Below, in pieces: positions 8,442 to 17,046 of a DNA stretch of 34,996 nucleotides. This DNA is from a virus. The translations under genes and the position numbers were made by a program. Location: positions 1 to 34,996 of the IMG/VR virus record IMGVR_UViG_3300009085_000059; one strand, 5' to 3'. Every line of letters starts with the position of its first letter. Positions within the stretch are counted from its first letter, which is position 1. The notes beneath the pieces were generated by a model, which was not told where the DNA came from, made no database searches, and saw nothing but the letters and a program-made list of their open reading frames with translations.

Positions 8442-9974
8442 ATGGCAGACATATCGAATGCAGTAGGCAAAGAGAGAATCAGTCGGGTCGTTGGGTACAA
8501 GATTACCAAAGGGGCATACACCGAAGGAGGCCAGAATTTGCCAATGCGAATCGCAGTTTTAGGAGCCGCAAACCATGCCAATCAAGCAGGTTTAGGGCTT
8601 GCGCCTGAGCCAGCCACAATCACAAGCGCAAATGAGGCGGGTGAATTGTATGGTTATGGGTCGCCTTTGCACCAAATGGCGCGTATTTTACGGCCTATTT
8701 TTGGGGGTGGAATCGGTGGTATCCCTACCGTATTTTACCCACAACTAGAGGGAGCCGGCTCAACCGTTACGACTATCAACGTGACAGTTACCGGAACACC
8801 TACCAAAAACATCGCACACCGCCTTGTAATCAATGGCCGTGACAATGTTGATGGTGAGTATTATGAATTTGTTGTTGCATCAACAGATGACGCGGCGGCC
8901 ATTCACGCAAAAATCATTGCAGCGGTTAACAACGTGACCAATTCACCTGTTACAGCGGCGTTGGGAACAGGCACCGTAACTTTGTCGACAAAATGGTATG
9001 GCGCAACTTCAGCAAATCTGAATGTATCGCTTTACACCAACAATGACAGTGCAGGGTTGACATACACTGTTGGCGCAAAAGTATCAGGTGCCGGAACAGA
9101 ATCAATCGCAGCCGCTTTAACCGCTTTCGGAAACAACTGGAACACAATTGTTATCAACCCTTATGGCGAGAGCGTATTTTCGCAACTGGAAATGTTCAAC
9201 GGAACACCTTCCGCAACTACTCCATCAGGTCGTTATACCGGCATTGTATTTAAACCGTTTATTTCGTGTTGGGGATCAACCGAGAGCGATAAGGACACCT
9301 TGATCGCAATTACGGGAGCCGCCGCGCGAATGAATCAAGTGACACATGTACTTTGCCCCGCTCCAAAATCAGCAGGTTTTCCATGGGAAGCAGCCGCAAA
9401 TGGTGTCCGCTTGATCGCGCGCACTGCACAGGATACGCCACACTTGGACGTAAACGGACAATCATATCCTGATATGCCAGTACCATCAGATGGCCTGATT
9501 GGTGATATGGCAGATTACGAAAACCGTGATTTGCTTGTAAAAAATGGCGCGTCAACAGTTGATTTTGTCAATGGCGTGTACGAGGTTCAGGACATGATTA
9601 CAACCTATCGACCAGCTGGCGAAATCCCCCCCCAATTCCGTTATACTCGAAACCTTATTTTGGATTGGAATATCCGTTATGGTTATCTGTTGTTGGAATT
9701 GACAAACGTAAAAGACAAAGCAATCGCAGCGGACGAAGATTTCGTATCAGCCGCCGGAGTGATTAAGCCAAAGCAGTGGAAATCAATCCTTTATGATTAT
9801 TTCGATCAATTAGCAAATCGTGCGTTAGTATCGGGTTCTGATTTTTCAAAAAATTCATTGGTGGTTGCCGTTGCTGACTCTAATCCTGACCGTTTGGAAA
9901 CGTTTTTTCGCTACAAACGAACTGGAACTGTGCGTATTGCGTCAACTGATGCAGAGGCTAATTTTGCATTTTAA
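8442..9974 (+). CDS. Contractile tail sheath protein
   Basis: A 510-residue sheath subunit, which shows the tail is contractile. It resembles Mu gpL-type sheaths: an N-terminal domain beginning RVVGYKITKGAYTEGGQNLP, the ATITSANEAGELYGYGSPLH segment usual in this group, a Gly/Thr-rich inserted middle domain (about residues 110-225), and a C-terminal core with NRDLLVKNGASTV and the LILDWNIRYGYLLLELT segment. ATG 8442 follows an A/T-rich leader 10 bases after the previous stop; an upstream start at 8388 would lie inside that gene. Confidence 0.9.
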   Translation: MADISNAVGKERISRVVGYKITKGAYTEGGQNLPMRIAVLGAANHANQAGLGLAPEPATITSANEAGELYGYGSPLHQMARILRPIFGGGIGGIPTVFYPQLEGAGSTVTTINVTVTGTPTKNIAHRLVINGRDNVDGEYYEFVVASTDDAAAIHAKIIAAVNNVTNSPVTAALGTGTVTLSTKWYGATSANLNVSLYTNNDSAGLTYTVGAKVSGAGTESIAAALTAFGNNWNTIVINPYGESVFSQLEMFNGTPSATTPSGRYTGIVFKPFISCWGSTESDKDTLIAITGAAARMNQVTHVLCPAPKSAGFPWEAAANGVRLIARTAQDTPHLDVNGQSYPDMPVPSDGLIGDMADYENRDLLVKNGASTVDFVNGVYEVQDMITTYRPAGEIPPQFRYTRNLILDWNIRYGYLLLELTNVKDKAIAADEDFVSAAGVIKPKQWKSILYDYFDQLANRALVSGSDFSKNSLVVAVADSNPDRLETFFRYKRTGTVRIASTDAEANFAF

Positions 9975-9992
9975 CCATTAAAATAAAACAAC

Positions 9993-10406
9993 ATGGCATA
10001 TACAGGTGGTGATTGCATTGAGGTGACTTGTAACCATCCAACGCTCGGGTCATTACGACTCGATCCAAAGGGGTCGGAGGATACCGAAATAGATTTTGGC
10101 GGGTATGTGGTTGCTGATGGTGATGATAGTGTCACTGGTTCGGGAACCAACATTAAGCAAATGAACCGCAAACGATGGAGTGTATCCGTTCCCCCTTGTG
10201 GTTGGTCTAAAGACCCTGACACGTTGCAGAAATTGCAGCTGATTCAGGACGACTTAAACGAAGCCCCTTGGACATTTACGTTTATCGATGGCAGCGTGTA
10301 CAAAGGTACCGGCTCAATATCAGGTGATTTGAAGGGTAACAAGAACGCCGCAACAATCAACGGGTTTAAGGTTTCCGGAGGCGGAAAATTAGAACCAATT
10401 GCGTAA
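9993..10406 (+). CDS. Tail tube protein
   Basis: A 137-residue protein immediately after the sheath, the invariant place of the tube subunit in contractile tails. Beta-rich sequence with GDCIEVTCNHPTLGSLRLDP at the start and an end (ISGDLKGNKNAATINGFKVS) like the tube beta-barrel. It is followed by a terminator hairpin, consistent with a highly expressed structural gene. Confidence 0.85.
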   Translation: MAYTGGDCIEVTCNHPTLGSLRLDPKGSEDTEIDFGGYVVADGDDSVTGSGTNIKQMNRKRWSVSVPPCGWSKDPDTLQKLQLIQDDLNEAPWTFTFIDGSVYKGTGSISGDLKGNKNAATINGFKVSGGGKLEPIA

Positions 10407-10413
10407 CTTTAAG

Positions 10414-10449
10414 GCGGGGATGATTAGTTTTATCCCCGCTAAATTTTTT
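10414..10449 (+). terminator. Internal rho-independent terminator after the tube gene
   Basis: GCGGGGAT (10414-10421) pairs with ATCCCCGC (10432-10439), a perfect 8-bp stem with a 10-base loop, followed by TAAATTTTTT. It lies in the 63-base gap between tube and chaperone genes, inside the late operon, so it likely lowers transcription of the chaperone and tape measure relative to sheath and tube. Confidence 0.8.
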
Positions 10450-10469
10450 ACAAATTAAACAGCAAAAAA

Positions 10470-10871
10470 ATGAGTAAAGTATCAAATGACCAGGCAGTTA
10501 AAGACATTGAAAGATGGCTTGACGCAAAGAAAATTAAAGATCGCAAACGCGAACAAAATGCGGACTCAGAGGCCGTATTGGTTGACGCCATTATGGATGG
10601 TGATCTGATTGTCAATGATGATAATTCGTTGACGTTGAAACTAATTTGGCCAACTGCTGAAGGTCAGGGGGTTAGCACACTAACTTTCAAATCACGGTTG
10701 ACGGTTGGCGAACGACAAGAAGCAACTAAGGGCATCAAGCCCACGGATGCAGAAGGCCGTTTGATCGGTTACGTTGCCGTGTTGACAGATCAGCCCGTTG
10801 GTGTTATTAAAAAATTAGAGTCCGGTGAGGACTACGAACGCGCATCCTCAATTGCTGTTTATTTTTTGTAG
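10470..10871 (+). CDS. Tail assembly chaperone, short form (G/E-like)
   Basis: A 133-residue protein between tube and tape measure, the place of tail chaperones such as lambda G and P2 E. It has an N-terminal Asp/Lys-rich helix (QAVKDIERWLDAKKIKDRKR), a beta middle and a helical end. Its last codons contain the slippery heptamer T TTT TTG, followed at once by the TAG stop, so most ribosomes should end here and some shift to make the long form. The start follows an A-rich leader (CAGCAAAAAA). Confidence 0.8.
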   Translation: MSKVSNDQAVKDIERWLDAKKIKDRKREQNADSEAVLVDAIMDGDLIVNDDNSLTLKLIWPTAEGQGVSTLTFKSRLTVGERQEATKGIKPTDAEGRLIGYVAVLTDQPVGVIKKLESGEDYERASSIAVYFL

Positions 10872-11041
10872 GAGAGGCCGAACACGGATTTGACAATGTG
10901 ATCAGATCCGTGGTTCGGTTTTACAAGTGGCCGCCATTCGTGATAAACCGCCTTTATATTGACGATGAAGATAATGACGGGCTTTATTATTGGTATGATG
11001 ACCTACTTGATTACAATAAGCAATTGAAAAGTAAAGAATAA
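10470..11041 (+). CDS. Tail assembly chaperone, -1 frameshift long form (GT-like)
   Basis: A -1 shift at T TTT TTG (10862-10868) moves reading past the TAG into an open frame from 10868 to the TAA at 11039-11041, adding 57 residues (VGEAEHGFDNVIRSVVRF... to LKSKE) for 190 in total. The extension has no start codon near its beginning and is acidic and aromatic-rich, ending 3 bases before the tape measure start. A bulged 12-bp stem begins 9 bases after the heptamer. Frameshifted chaperones with this layout are known from lambda, P2 and Mu; I recall the P2 E/E' site as also T TTT TTG. The long form would bind the tape measure. Confidence 0.85.
10862..10918 (+). promoter_or_regulatory. Programmed -1 frameshift signal (slippery site plus stem-loop)
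   Basis: Heptamer TTTTTTG is in the X XXY YYZ phase of the upstream frame. CCGAACACGGAT (10878-10889) pairs with ATCCGTGGTTCGG (10906-10918), 12 base pairs with one bulged G (10912), loop of 16 bases. The spacer of 9 bases is in the range of known stimulatory structures. Confidence 0.85.
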
Positions 11042-11044
11042 ACG

Positions 11045-13021
11045 ATGTCAGTATTTTCAGCAGTCGCAAGATTTTCAGCCGTTGACCGTTTTTCATCCGT
11101 ATTACAGCGAATGGAAGACCGAAACAAGCGCTTCGCAGCTAGTTCGTCGACCGCCTTTAAAAAGGTAGAGTCGGATGCAGAACGGTTGCGCGGGCGCGTG
11201 GCTGGGTTGTCTGGTCAATTCAAAAGCTTGTTAGCTGTTGTGTCAGTTGCGTCGGTTATGACAATTGGCGCAAATGCAGTTTTGGAATATGAAAAATCGC
11301 TTGCGTCACTGAGTGCCGTAACAGGCGTATCGGGCGAAGCGTTGGAAGCGATGGACAAGCAAGTTATGTCCATCGCTACTTCCACAAAAAAATCAAGCTA
11401 TGACGTAGCCAAAGGTTTTGAGGTTGTCGGGTCTGCAATGTCGCAATACTTGGAAGATCCAAAGGCGTTAGGGCAAATAACAGAGGCCGGTATATTATTA
11501 TCCAAAGCCTCAAAAATGCAACTCGAACCCGCATTGCAAAGCTTGACGGGGGCGATGAATCAATTTAATTTAGGGGCTGAATCAGCCGCCAAAACGGTCA
11601 ATATTTTAACGGCTGGTGAAATAGTAGGACAGGTTAGCACTGAAAAATCTGTTGAGGCGTTGTCCAAATTTGGCGCCGTGGCAAACTCTATGAACACCAC
11701 ATTACCCGAATCTATTGCACTCATTCAGGTGCTGGGTAAAAAACTGCCAACCGAACAACTTGGAACCGCATCCCGTAACTTGCTTTTGTTCATGGACACG
11801 TCAAAAGGCGCATCGAAAGAGGCGTTAAAGGCGTTTTCCCGAAATGGTGTTAGCTTGGATGTGCTGGGGGATAAGACATTAACGACAGCAGAACGATTGC
11901 GCGAATTGAGCAAGGTTCAAAATGACGCTGTTGCGATGAGTGATATTTTTGGTAAAGAAAATATCACAGCAGGGAAAGTTATTTTTGATCAAATAGATAC
12001 CTATGAAAAATGGGTTAAAGAGATTGGCGCAACAGAGGCGGCGCAAGCACAAGCAGCAAAAAACACAGCTACAATATCCTCAAAATTTGGTGAATTAAAA
12101 TCAGCCTTTGAGAATGCAGTGATTGGGAGTACAAATGGCTCGATTGGAATGCGTATTTTTTCAGGTGTGTTGAGTGTTTTTGCCGATAATATTGGATGGA
12201 TAATCAGTTTAGTGTTGGGGTTGGCCGCGGTTTTAATCCCCGCATATTTAGCATATAAACTAATAACAGCCGTTACACTGCTTTGGAATATCGGATTAGC
12301 TGCACAAGCTTTGATATTAGGTAAAGGGGCTATTGCGCTGAAAGGTAATATTATTGCACTGAAAGCATATAGGGCAATGGTTTATATGGCAACCGCTGTG
12401 CAGTGGGCATGGAATGCTGCATTAACAGCCAACCCAATTGGTTTAATCATCGTCGCAATTGTTGCTATTATTGCAGTTATTGCCTTGCTTGTAAAATATT
12501 GGGATACCATCAAAGCAAAATTCGAAGCAGCCCCAACGTGGGTTAAAGTCGCAATGATGCCTTTTATTTTTATGCTATCACCCATTTTGATATTAGTCAA
12601 TACAATAAAGAAATTCATAAATGCGTGGGATGGCATCAAAGCTGCTTTCACGGATGGAGGAATTGCGGCCGGAATGCAGAAATTAGGGGGTGTTTTATTG
12701 TCCGCATTGATAGACCCGTTAGTTTTCTTTTTGAAACTATTGGCAAAAATACCCGGATTAGGTTCAATAATCGACCCTTTAGTTTCAAAAATAGAAGGCT
12801 TTCAAACCAACGCAGAGGGTGGATTTGGCGTTGATGAAGATATTGCAGCTAAGAAAGCGGTCAATACTGAAGCCACACAAAATCAGGTACAGTCAGAAAT
12901 TGTGAAAGAGAACAAACAAACTGTTGACATCAGTGTTAATGACCCTGCGAATAGACTGAAAGTAAACAGCGGAACTGGTGCAGTGCCGGTAAAAGTAAAT
13001 GGGACAACAGGGAAATTTTAA
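11045..13021 (+). CDS. Tail tape measure protein
   Basis: A 658-residue protein that sets tail length and is ejected with DNA. It starts with an Ala/Ser-rich helical region (ARFSAVDRFSSVLQRMEDRN), a TP901-type tape measure core (ASLSAVTGVSGEALEAMDKQ near residue 80, then AVANSMNTTLPESIALIQVL), and three hydrophobic segments (about 378-425, 455-485, 500-520), typical of the membrane-inserting part. The C-terminal region is small and polar. At about 1.5 angstrom per residue the tail would be near 100 nm, an inference. The gene directly follows the chaperone frameshift. Confidence 0.88.
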   Translation: MSVFSAVARFSAVDRFSSVLQRMEDRNKRFAASSSTAFKKVESDAERLRGRVAGLSGQFKSLLAVVSVASVMTIGANAVLEYEKSLASLSAVTGVSGEALEAMDKQVMSIATSTKKSSYDVAKGFEVVGSAMSQYLEDPKALGQITEAGILLSKASKMQLEPALQSLTGAMNQFNLGAESAAKTVNILTAGEIVGQVSTEKSVEALSKFGAVANSMNTTLPESIALIQVLGKKLPTEQLGTASRNLLLFMDTSKGASKEALKAFSRNGVSLDVLGDKTLTTAERLRELSKVQNDAVAMSDIFGKENITAGKVIFDQIDTYEKWVKEIGATEAAQAQAAKNTATISSKFGELKSAFENAVIGSTNGSIGMRIFSGVLSVFADNIGWIISLVLGLAAVLIPAYLAYKLITAVTLLWNIGLAAQALILGKGAIALKGNIIALKAYRAMVYMATAVQWAWNAALTANPIGLIIVAIVAIIAVIALLVKYWDTIKAKFEAAPTWVKVAMMPFIFMLSPILILVNTIKKFINAWDGIKAAFTDGGIAAGMQKLGGVLLSALIDPLVFFLKLLAKIPGLGSIIDPLVSKIEGFQTNAEGGFGVDEDIAAKKAVNTEATQNQVQSEIVKENKQTVDISVNDPANRLKVNSGTGAVPVKVNGTTGKF

Positions 13022-13024
13022 CAT

Positions 13025-13594
13025 ATGGACATAGGCATTTACGAAACATTAAACGGCGGTGATATGTCACTACAAAACGGTGACATATGGGCAACCATGA
13101 GCCTGTGGAATCAGATATATATCGGGTTGTTCGGTGGTAATGTGGCGCAATTAACCGATGACAATGCCGGCAAGGGAGAGCAGCGAAAAGACTGGTGGGG
13201 AAATCAGTTTTTAAAAGCCAGCCCGGGCGAATATAACAATTCGACAACCGAACTAACATTAAACACGGTTCAATTAAACAGTTCAGGACGGGTTAAGATT
13301 GAGCAAGCGGTTAAGAGTGATTTGGCTTTCCTTTCGAAATTGGGCAAAGTTGACGTGTTGGTTTCAATTCCTGCAATTGATTCAGTGTTAATTGAAATAG
13401 GGATAACAGAGCCGAATAATATTGAAGATAAACGTTTCCGATTGCTTTGGGATGGCACGCGCTCAACTGAAATAACAGGTGTTGATACTGACATAAACGG
13501 GGGTATAATTTCGCAAATGTGGATTTTAAGAAATGGCATTTGGGATGATTTTGGTAAATGGTTTGATAACGAATACTGGCAAGACAACGCATGA
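13025..13594 (+). CDS. Baseplate protein, Mu gp46-like
   Basis: A 189-residue baseplate wedge component. It has the NGD-[IL]-W start (SLQNGDIWATMSLWNQIYIG) and the RKDWWGN segment near residue 58 common in GP46-family proteins, whose C-terminal half resembles the T4 gp25 fold (SDLAFLSKLGKVDVLVSIPA). It is followed by gp47- and gp48-like genes with 4-base overlaps, as in Mu. Confidence 0.82.
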   Translation: MDIGIYETLNGGDMSLQNGDIWATMSLWNQIYIGLFGGNVAQLTDDNAGKGEQRKDWWGNQFLKASPGEYNNSTTELTLNTVQLNSSGRVKIEQAVKSDLAFLSKLGKVDVLVSIPAIDSVLIEIGITEPNNIEDKRFRLLWDGTRSTEITGVDTDINGGIISQMWILRNGIWDDFGKWFDNEYWQDNA

Positions 13595-14742
13595 ACACAC
13601 CTAAACTAAGCGAATTACAAGCCTCTTTGATGAGTGCTTTTGAAACAAGATTTGGAACTATCAACAGGGGATTAAAGGCCGTATTCCGCACGTTATCGCA
13701 GGTCGTCTCGGGTGAAATACGCCTTGTTTATTTATACGGGGGAGAGATTCAGCGCAATGTATTTCCTGATTTGGCCGAATCGGAATTGAATGGGGGGACG
13801 CTTGAGCGCTTTGGTCGCGCTCGATTAGGCCGCGACCCATTCCCACCATCGCAGGGGCTTTATTTGGTTGACGTGACAGGTGTGTCAGGTGGTGTAATTC
13901 GCGCTGGCATAACGTTTAAGGCTGCCAACGGTTTGAATTACTCGAATGAAAACGCATTGACATTAACCGGCACAACAGGTCAAATCACATTAAGAGCATT
14001 GACTCCCGGGTTGACGGCGCAATTAAAAACAGGTGATAAACTTAATTCAACCGAACCGATGCTAAACGTTAGTAGCGTTGTAACGGTTGCATCTGAATTA
14101 TCAACGCCGTTAAACGCTGAAACAATTGAGGATTATAGGGATAAAGTTTTGCAATCATTCAGAACTGAATCACAAGGGGGCGCGGCGGGTGATTACCGGC
14201 TTTGGTCTTCAGACGCTCAGGGCGTTGAGGAGGTTTATCCATTTACCGGAATGCCGGGCGAAATAAATCTTTTTGTAGAGGCAACAGAACAGGACTCGAC
14301 CGACGGCTTTGGCACCCCTTCCCAGACGATATTAGACGCCGTTAAATCGGTTGTGGAGTTAGACCCGGACGATAGCAAGAATATAAACGATAGGGGAAGG
14401 CTTCCAATGGGTGTTTTTGAAATAAGCTATTTGCCTGTCACGCCCGTACCTGTTGCCGTTTCCGTGTTGGGATACACCGGTAATACGTCGGAAGCTCAAA
14501 CGCTTTTAGGAGTTGCTATTAAGGACTATCTAAAAACAGTTCGGCCGTATGTGGCCGGTGCTGATCCTGTTGATTTATCCATGTTATCAGTTCAGCGATT
14601 GATAGGAGTTGTTTCCGATGCTTTACCAGTTGCCTATAATTTCACAAGTTTGGAGGTGCGAATAAATGGCAGCCTTATTTCTATTCGCAAATTTTTGAAT
14701 GGTGATATACCTATTCCTGGAACAATAACAGTAACCGCATGA
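13591..14742 (+). CDS. Baseplate J-like protein, Mu gp47-like
   Basis: A 383-residue wedge protein of the baseplate J family (P2 gpJ, Mu gp47, T4 gp6-like core). Typical features are a helical start (LSELQASLMSAFETRF), the Gly-rich GVSGGVIRAGITFKAANGLN beta domain, and the NAETIEDYRDKVLQSFRTES then GAAGDYRLWSSDAQGVEEVY block, which is characteristic for the family. Four-base overlaps with both neighbours. Confidence 0.9.
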   Translation: MNTPKLSELQASLMSAFETRFGTINRGLKAVFRTLSQVVSGEIRLVYLYGGEIQRNVFPDLAESELNGGTLERFGRARLGRDPFPPSQGLYLVDVTGVSGGVIRAGITFKAANGLNYSNENALTLTGTTGQITLRALTPGLTAQLKTGDKLNSTEPMLNVSSVVTVASELSTPLNAETIEDYRDKVLQSFRTESQGGAAGDYRLWSSDAQGVEEVYPFTGMPGEINLFVEATEQDSTDGFGTPSQTILDAVKSVVELDPDDSKNINDRGRLPMGVFEISYLPVTPVPVAVSVLGYTGNTSEAQTLLGVAIKDYLKTVRPYVAGADPVDLSMLSVQRLIGVVSDALPVAYNFTSLEVRINGSLISIRKFLNGDIPIPGTITVTA

Positions 14743-15428
14743 ACCTGAACAAACTAACGCGTCAACTATACCCAACAGGGCGGGCGTTCCGTTTTCCGCA
14801 TGGCAAGAATGGGTACTTGGTGCATGATGCAATAAACGAAAGTGTTGGAACGTGTGTTAGTGAATTGCACAGCATACTTGACACCATTTTGCCTGATAAC
14901 GATAACTTCACATCATCTGATGCAGCGATTTGGGAGCGTCGATTAGGCTTGCCGGCTGGCACTGATCTGCAAACTCAAAAGCTGGCAATCATGCGAAAAT
15001 TAAACTATCCGGGTGGATGCCTTGGTCGTATGTCATTGTCTTATTTTCAATCACAACTACAAGCGGCTGGCTTCAATGTCTTTGTTTTTGCGAATAAATT
15101 TCCCGATGGGATGGGGGGTTACACCGTGATTAATCCGGGTGATGGTTCAGGTAGTTATACGCAACATGGGATAGGAGTTCACGGGGTTAGTGTGCATGGA
15201 ACTACTGGTTTCCCGTATGATTCGGTGATAAGCAATCACACTGACAAAACATTAGAACCAGCACCCGCATTTAATGACTCGCAACTTCGCGCGACTTTCT
15301 TTATTTGCGGATCCTCATTCCCAAATATGGCAGCGGTTCCTGCTGAAAGAGAAGAAGAATTTAGAAAATTAATACTAACTTTGAAAGGCTCACATCTAAC
15401 GGGCTTTTTATTAATAAATTACATATGA
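14739..15428 (+). CDS. Tail protein, Mu gp48 / DUF2313-like
   Basis: A 229-residue protein following baseplate J, like Mu gp48 (YmfQ/DUF2313 family). The start LNKLTRQLYPTGRAFRFP and the SSDAAIWERRLGLPAGTDLQ segment fit the family, in which the protein links baseplate wedges and fibres. The C-terminal part is beta-rich and Gly-rich (NPGDGSGSYTQHGIGVHGVS). Overlaps the next gene by 4 bases. Confidence 0.75.
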   Translation: MNLNKLTRQLYPTGRAFRFPHGKNGYLVHDAINESVGTCVSELHSILDTILPDNDNFTSSDAAIWERRLGLPAGTDLQTQKLAIMRKLNYPGGCLGRMSLSYFQSQLQAAGFNVFVFANKFPDGMGGYTVINPGDGSGSYTQHGIGVHGVSVHGTTGFPYDSVISNHTDKTLEPAPAFNDSQLRATFFICGSSFPNMAAVPAEREEEFRKLILTLKGSHLTGFLLINYI

Positions 15429-16321
15429 GACCTTTATCCGTAGTTCCAAATATTGGCACTCCTTCTTCGGCTTATCCTGATGGCAGAATTATTGATCAGG
15501 CCGGAGTAATACCTGGTACTGCATTGACAGAGATGTTGTATGGTGATTTAATTCAGACGATTCACAAAATAATAAGAATAGCAAGTATTAACCCAAATAA
15601 CCAGCCAGATAACGAAGCTAACGGATTTCAGTTGTTGACTGGTATTTTTAAAAATTTAATTCCCCAATGGAAAGGTGATACATACGGAATCGACTATTCT
15701 GGAATTAAATTTGTTGTGTATATAAATGGGGTGTATTTTCATAAGACAACTACGAATACATCCAACCCACCTAATATGGACACCGTTAATTGGGCTCTAG
15801 TATTTTACTGGAATGGACTAAAAATGGTGTTTGCAGATGAAGATCGTATTGCAGCTATTGAGGCTAAGGATACGGCTCAGGATGTAGAAATTACAAACAT
15901 AAAAACTAAAAATACATCCCAAGATACGGCCATATCTGATAGGTACACAAAATTAGAAACAGATACGATTATTGAAAATTATGATGTAGATAATTTAAGC
16001 ACATATATGTCAGTTCCTACGTCTGTTTATTTTTCGCTCATATCTGTTAGATTGTGGAGAGTTGGCTTAATGGGCATGTTAACAGGGGAATTCATCCCAA
16101 GCACAACCTTCACCCCGACTGATCCGTCGTTAGGGCTGGGAATTTGGCAGGCAAATAATGGGGATAATCCTGATTCTGATATTTATGGAGTGGCTTCGGC
16201 CGGTGGTTCTCAGACGTGTAAGATTAGTTTTAGAAATGTAGATGGTTATTTTAGAATTCACTCAACAGTATCTCCAGGCACATATTATTTCTCAATCCCA
16301 GTTATTTTTAATTCACTTTAA
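15425..16321 (+). CDS. Putative tail fibre protein (Mu gp49 position)
   Basis: A 298-residue protein in the place where Mu has its fibre gene. The N-terminal 70 residues look like a baseplate anchor; then a domain with YSGIKFVVYINGVYFHKTTT; a predicted coiled coil around residues 139-180 (heptads in IAAIEAKDTAQDVEITNIKT); and a beta-rich C-terminal domain. The gene is more A/T-rich than its neighbours. Receptor binding is inferred from place and architecture only. Confidence 0.6.
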   Translation: MRPLSVVPNIGTPSSAYPDGRIIDQAGVIPGTALTEMLYGDLIQTIHKIIRIASINPNNQPDNEANGFQLLTGIFKNLIPQWKGDTYGIDYSGIKFVVYINGVYFHKTTTNTSNPPNMDTVNWALVFYWNGLKMVFADEDRIAAIEAKDTAQDVEITNIKTKNTSQDTAISDRYTKLETDTIIENYDVDNLSTYMSVPTSVYFSLISVRLWRVGLMGMLTGEFIPSTTFTPTDPSLGLGIWQANNGDNPDSDIYGVASAGGSQTCKISFRNVDGYFRIHSTVSPGTYYFSIPVIFNSL

Positions 16322-17035
16322 ATGCCCTACTCCATAACCATCGACACAAAGGAAATAACCAAGCTGACCGATGCCATAAGGGGGTTACATCGGTCAGCTT
16401 TCCCTGTTGCTGTTCGCCAAACGCTGAATGATTTAGCGTTTGAAACGAAACAAAAGCAATTGATACCGATGGCGAATAAGACATTTACCGTTAGAGATTC
16501 AAACTTTTTCAAAGCATTTTCAAAGGTCGACAGAGCGGCCGGCCTAAATGTTGGTGCAATGACAGCAGATGCAGGGATGTTAGATAAAGGGGCGGCGCAA
16601 ACATTTGATGAGCAGGAAAAAGGTGGTGATTATACGCACGAATATGTCCCCAATACGCAGGCAAGATCAGGGGGAAACAACAAGGCGAAGATAAACAAGG
16701 CCAATTATCGCGGCAATGGCAAGATGATTGACAGGTCTTTAAAGACTAAAAATAGGTCGCGCAAATCTCAATTTACGGCTGATGCTGCAATGGGTTTTAA
16801 ATTGAAAAAACTGATCAATCATAACGGCACAATTTTTAAAGTTCTGAAATTCAGTAAAGACGAATACGGTATTAGAATTAAGTTGAAGCCACTTTACGAT
16901 GCAGAAAACAACCGAAAAGTATCGGTAAAACCAACCCATTTTATAGAAAAAACAGCAACTAAGGCAGCCGAAAAAACGGAACGATTTTACAAACGAGCTG
17001 CAAACCAACAGTTCAAAAAGTATTTCAGAGACTAA
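16322..17035 (+). CDS. Putative minor tail / tail completion protein (gpZ-like)
   Basis: A 237-residue basic protein. Its beginning (AIRGLHRSAFPVAVRQTLND) resembles the start of minor tail protein Z / tail completion proteins that act at the head-proximal end of the tail. The middle is Lys/Arg/Asn-rich (NNKAKINKANYRGNGK), the end again basic and helical (EKTATKAAEKTERFYKRAAN). Its place between fibre and gp43-like genes is unusual. ATG follows the previous stop without a gap. The family call is tentative. Confidence 0.45.
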   Translation: MPYSITIDTKEITKLTDAIRGLHRSAFPVAVRQTLNDLAFETKQKQLIPMANKTFTVRDSNFFKAFSKVDRAAGLNVGAMTADAGMLDKGAAQTFDEQEKGGDYTHEYVPNTQARSGGNNKAKINKANYRGNGKMIDRSLKTKNRSRKSQFTADAAMGFKLKKLINHNGTIFKVLKFSKDEYGIRIKLKPLYDAENNRKVSVKPTHFIEKTATKAAEKTERFYKRAANQQFKKYFRD

Positions 17036-17046
17036 AACCACACGCA

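Noticed and set aside
10902-11096. Leftward 64-codon frame in the chaperone/tape measure gap
   Set aside because: The stretch is explained by the -1 frameshift extension on the other strand.
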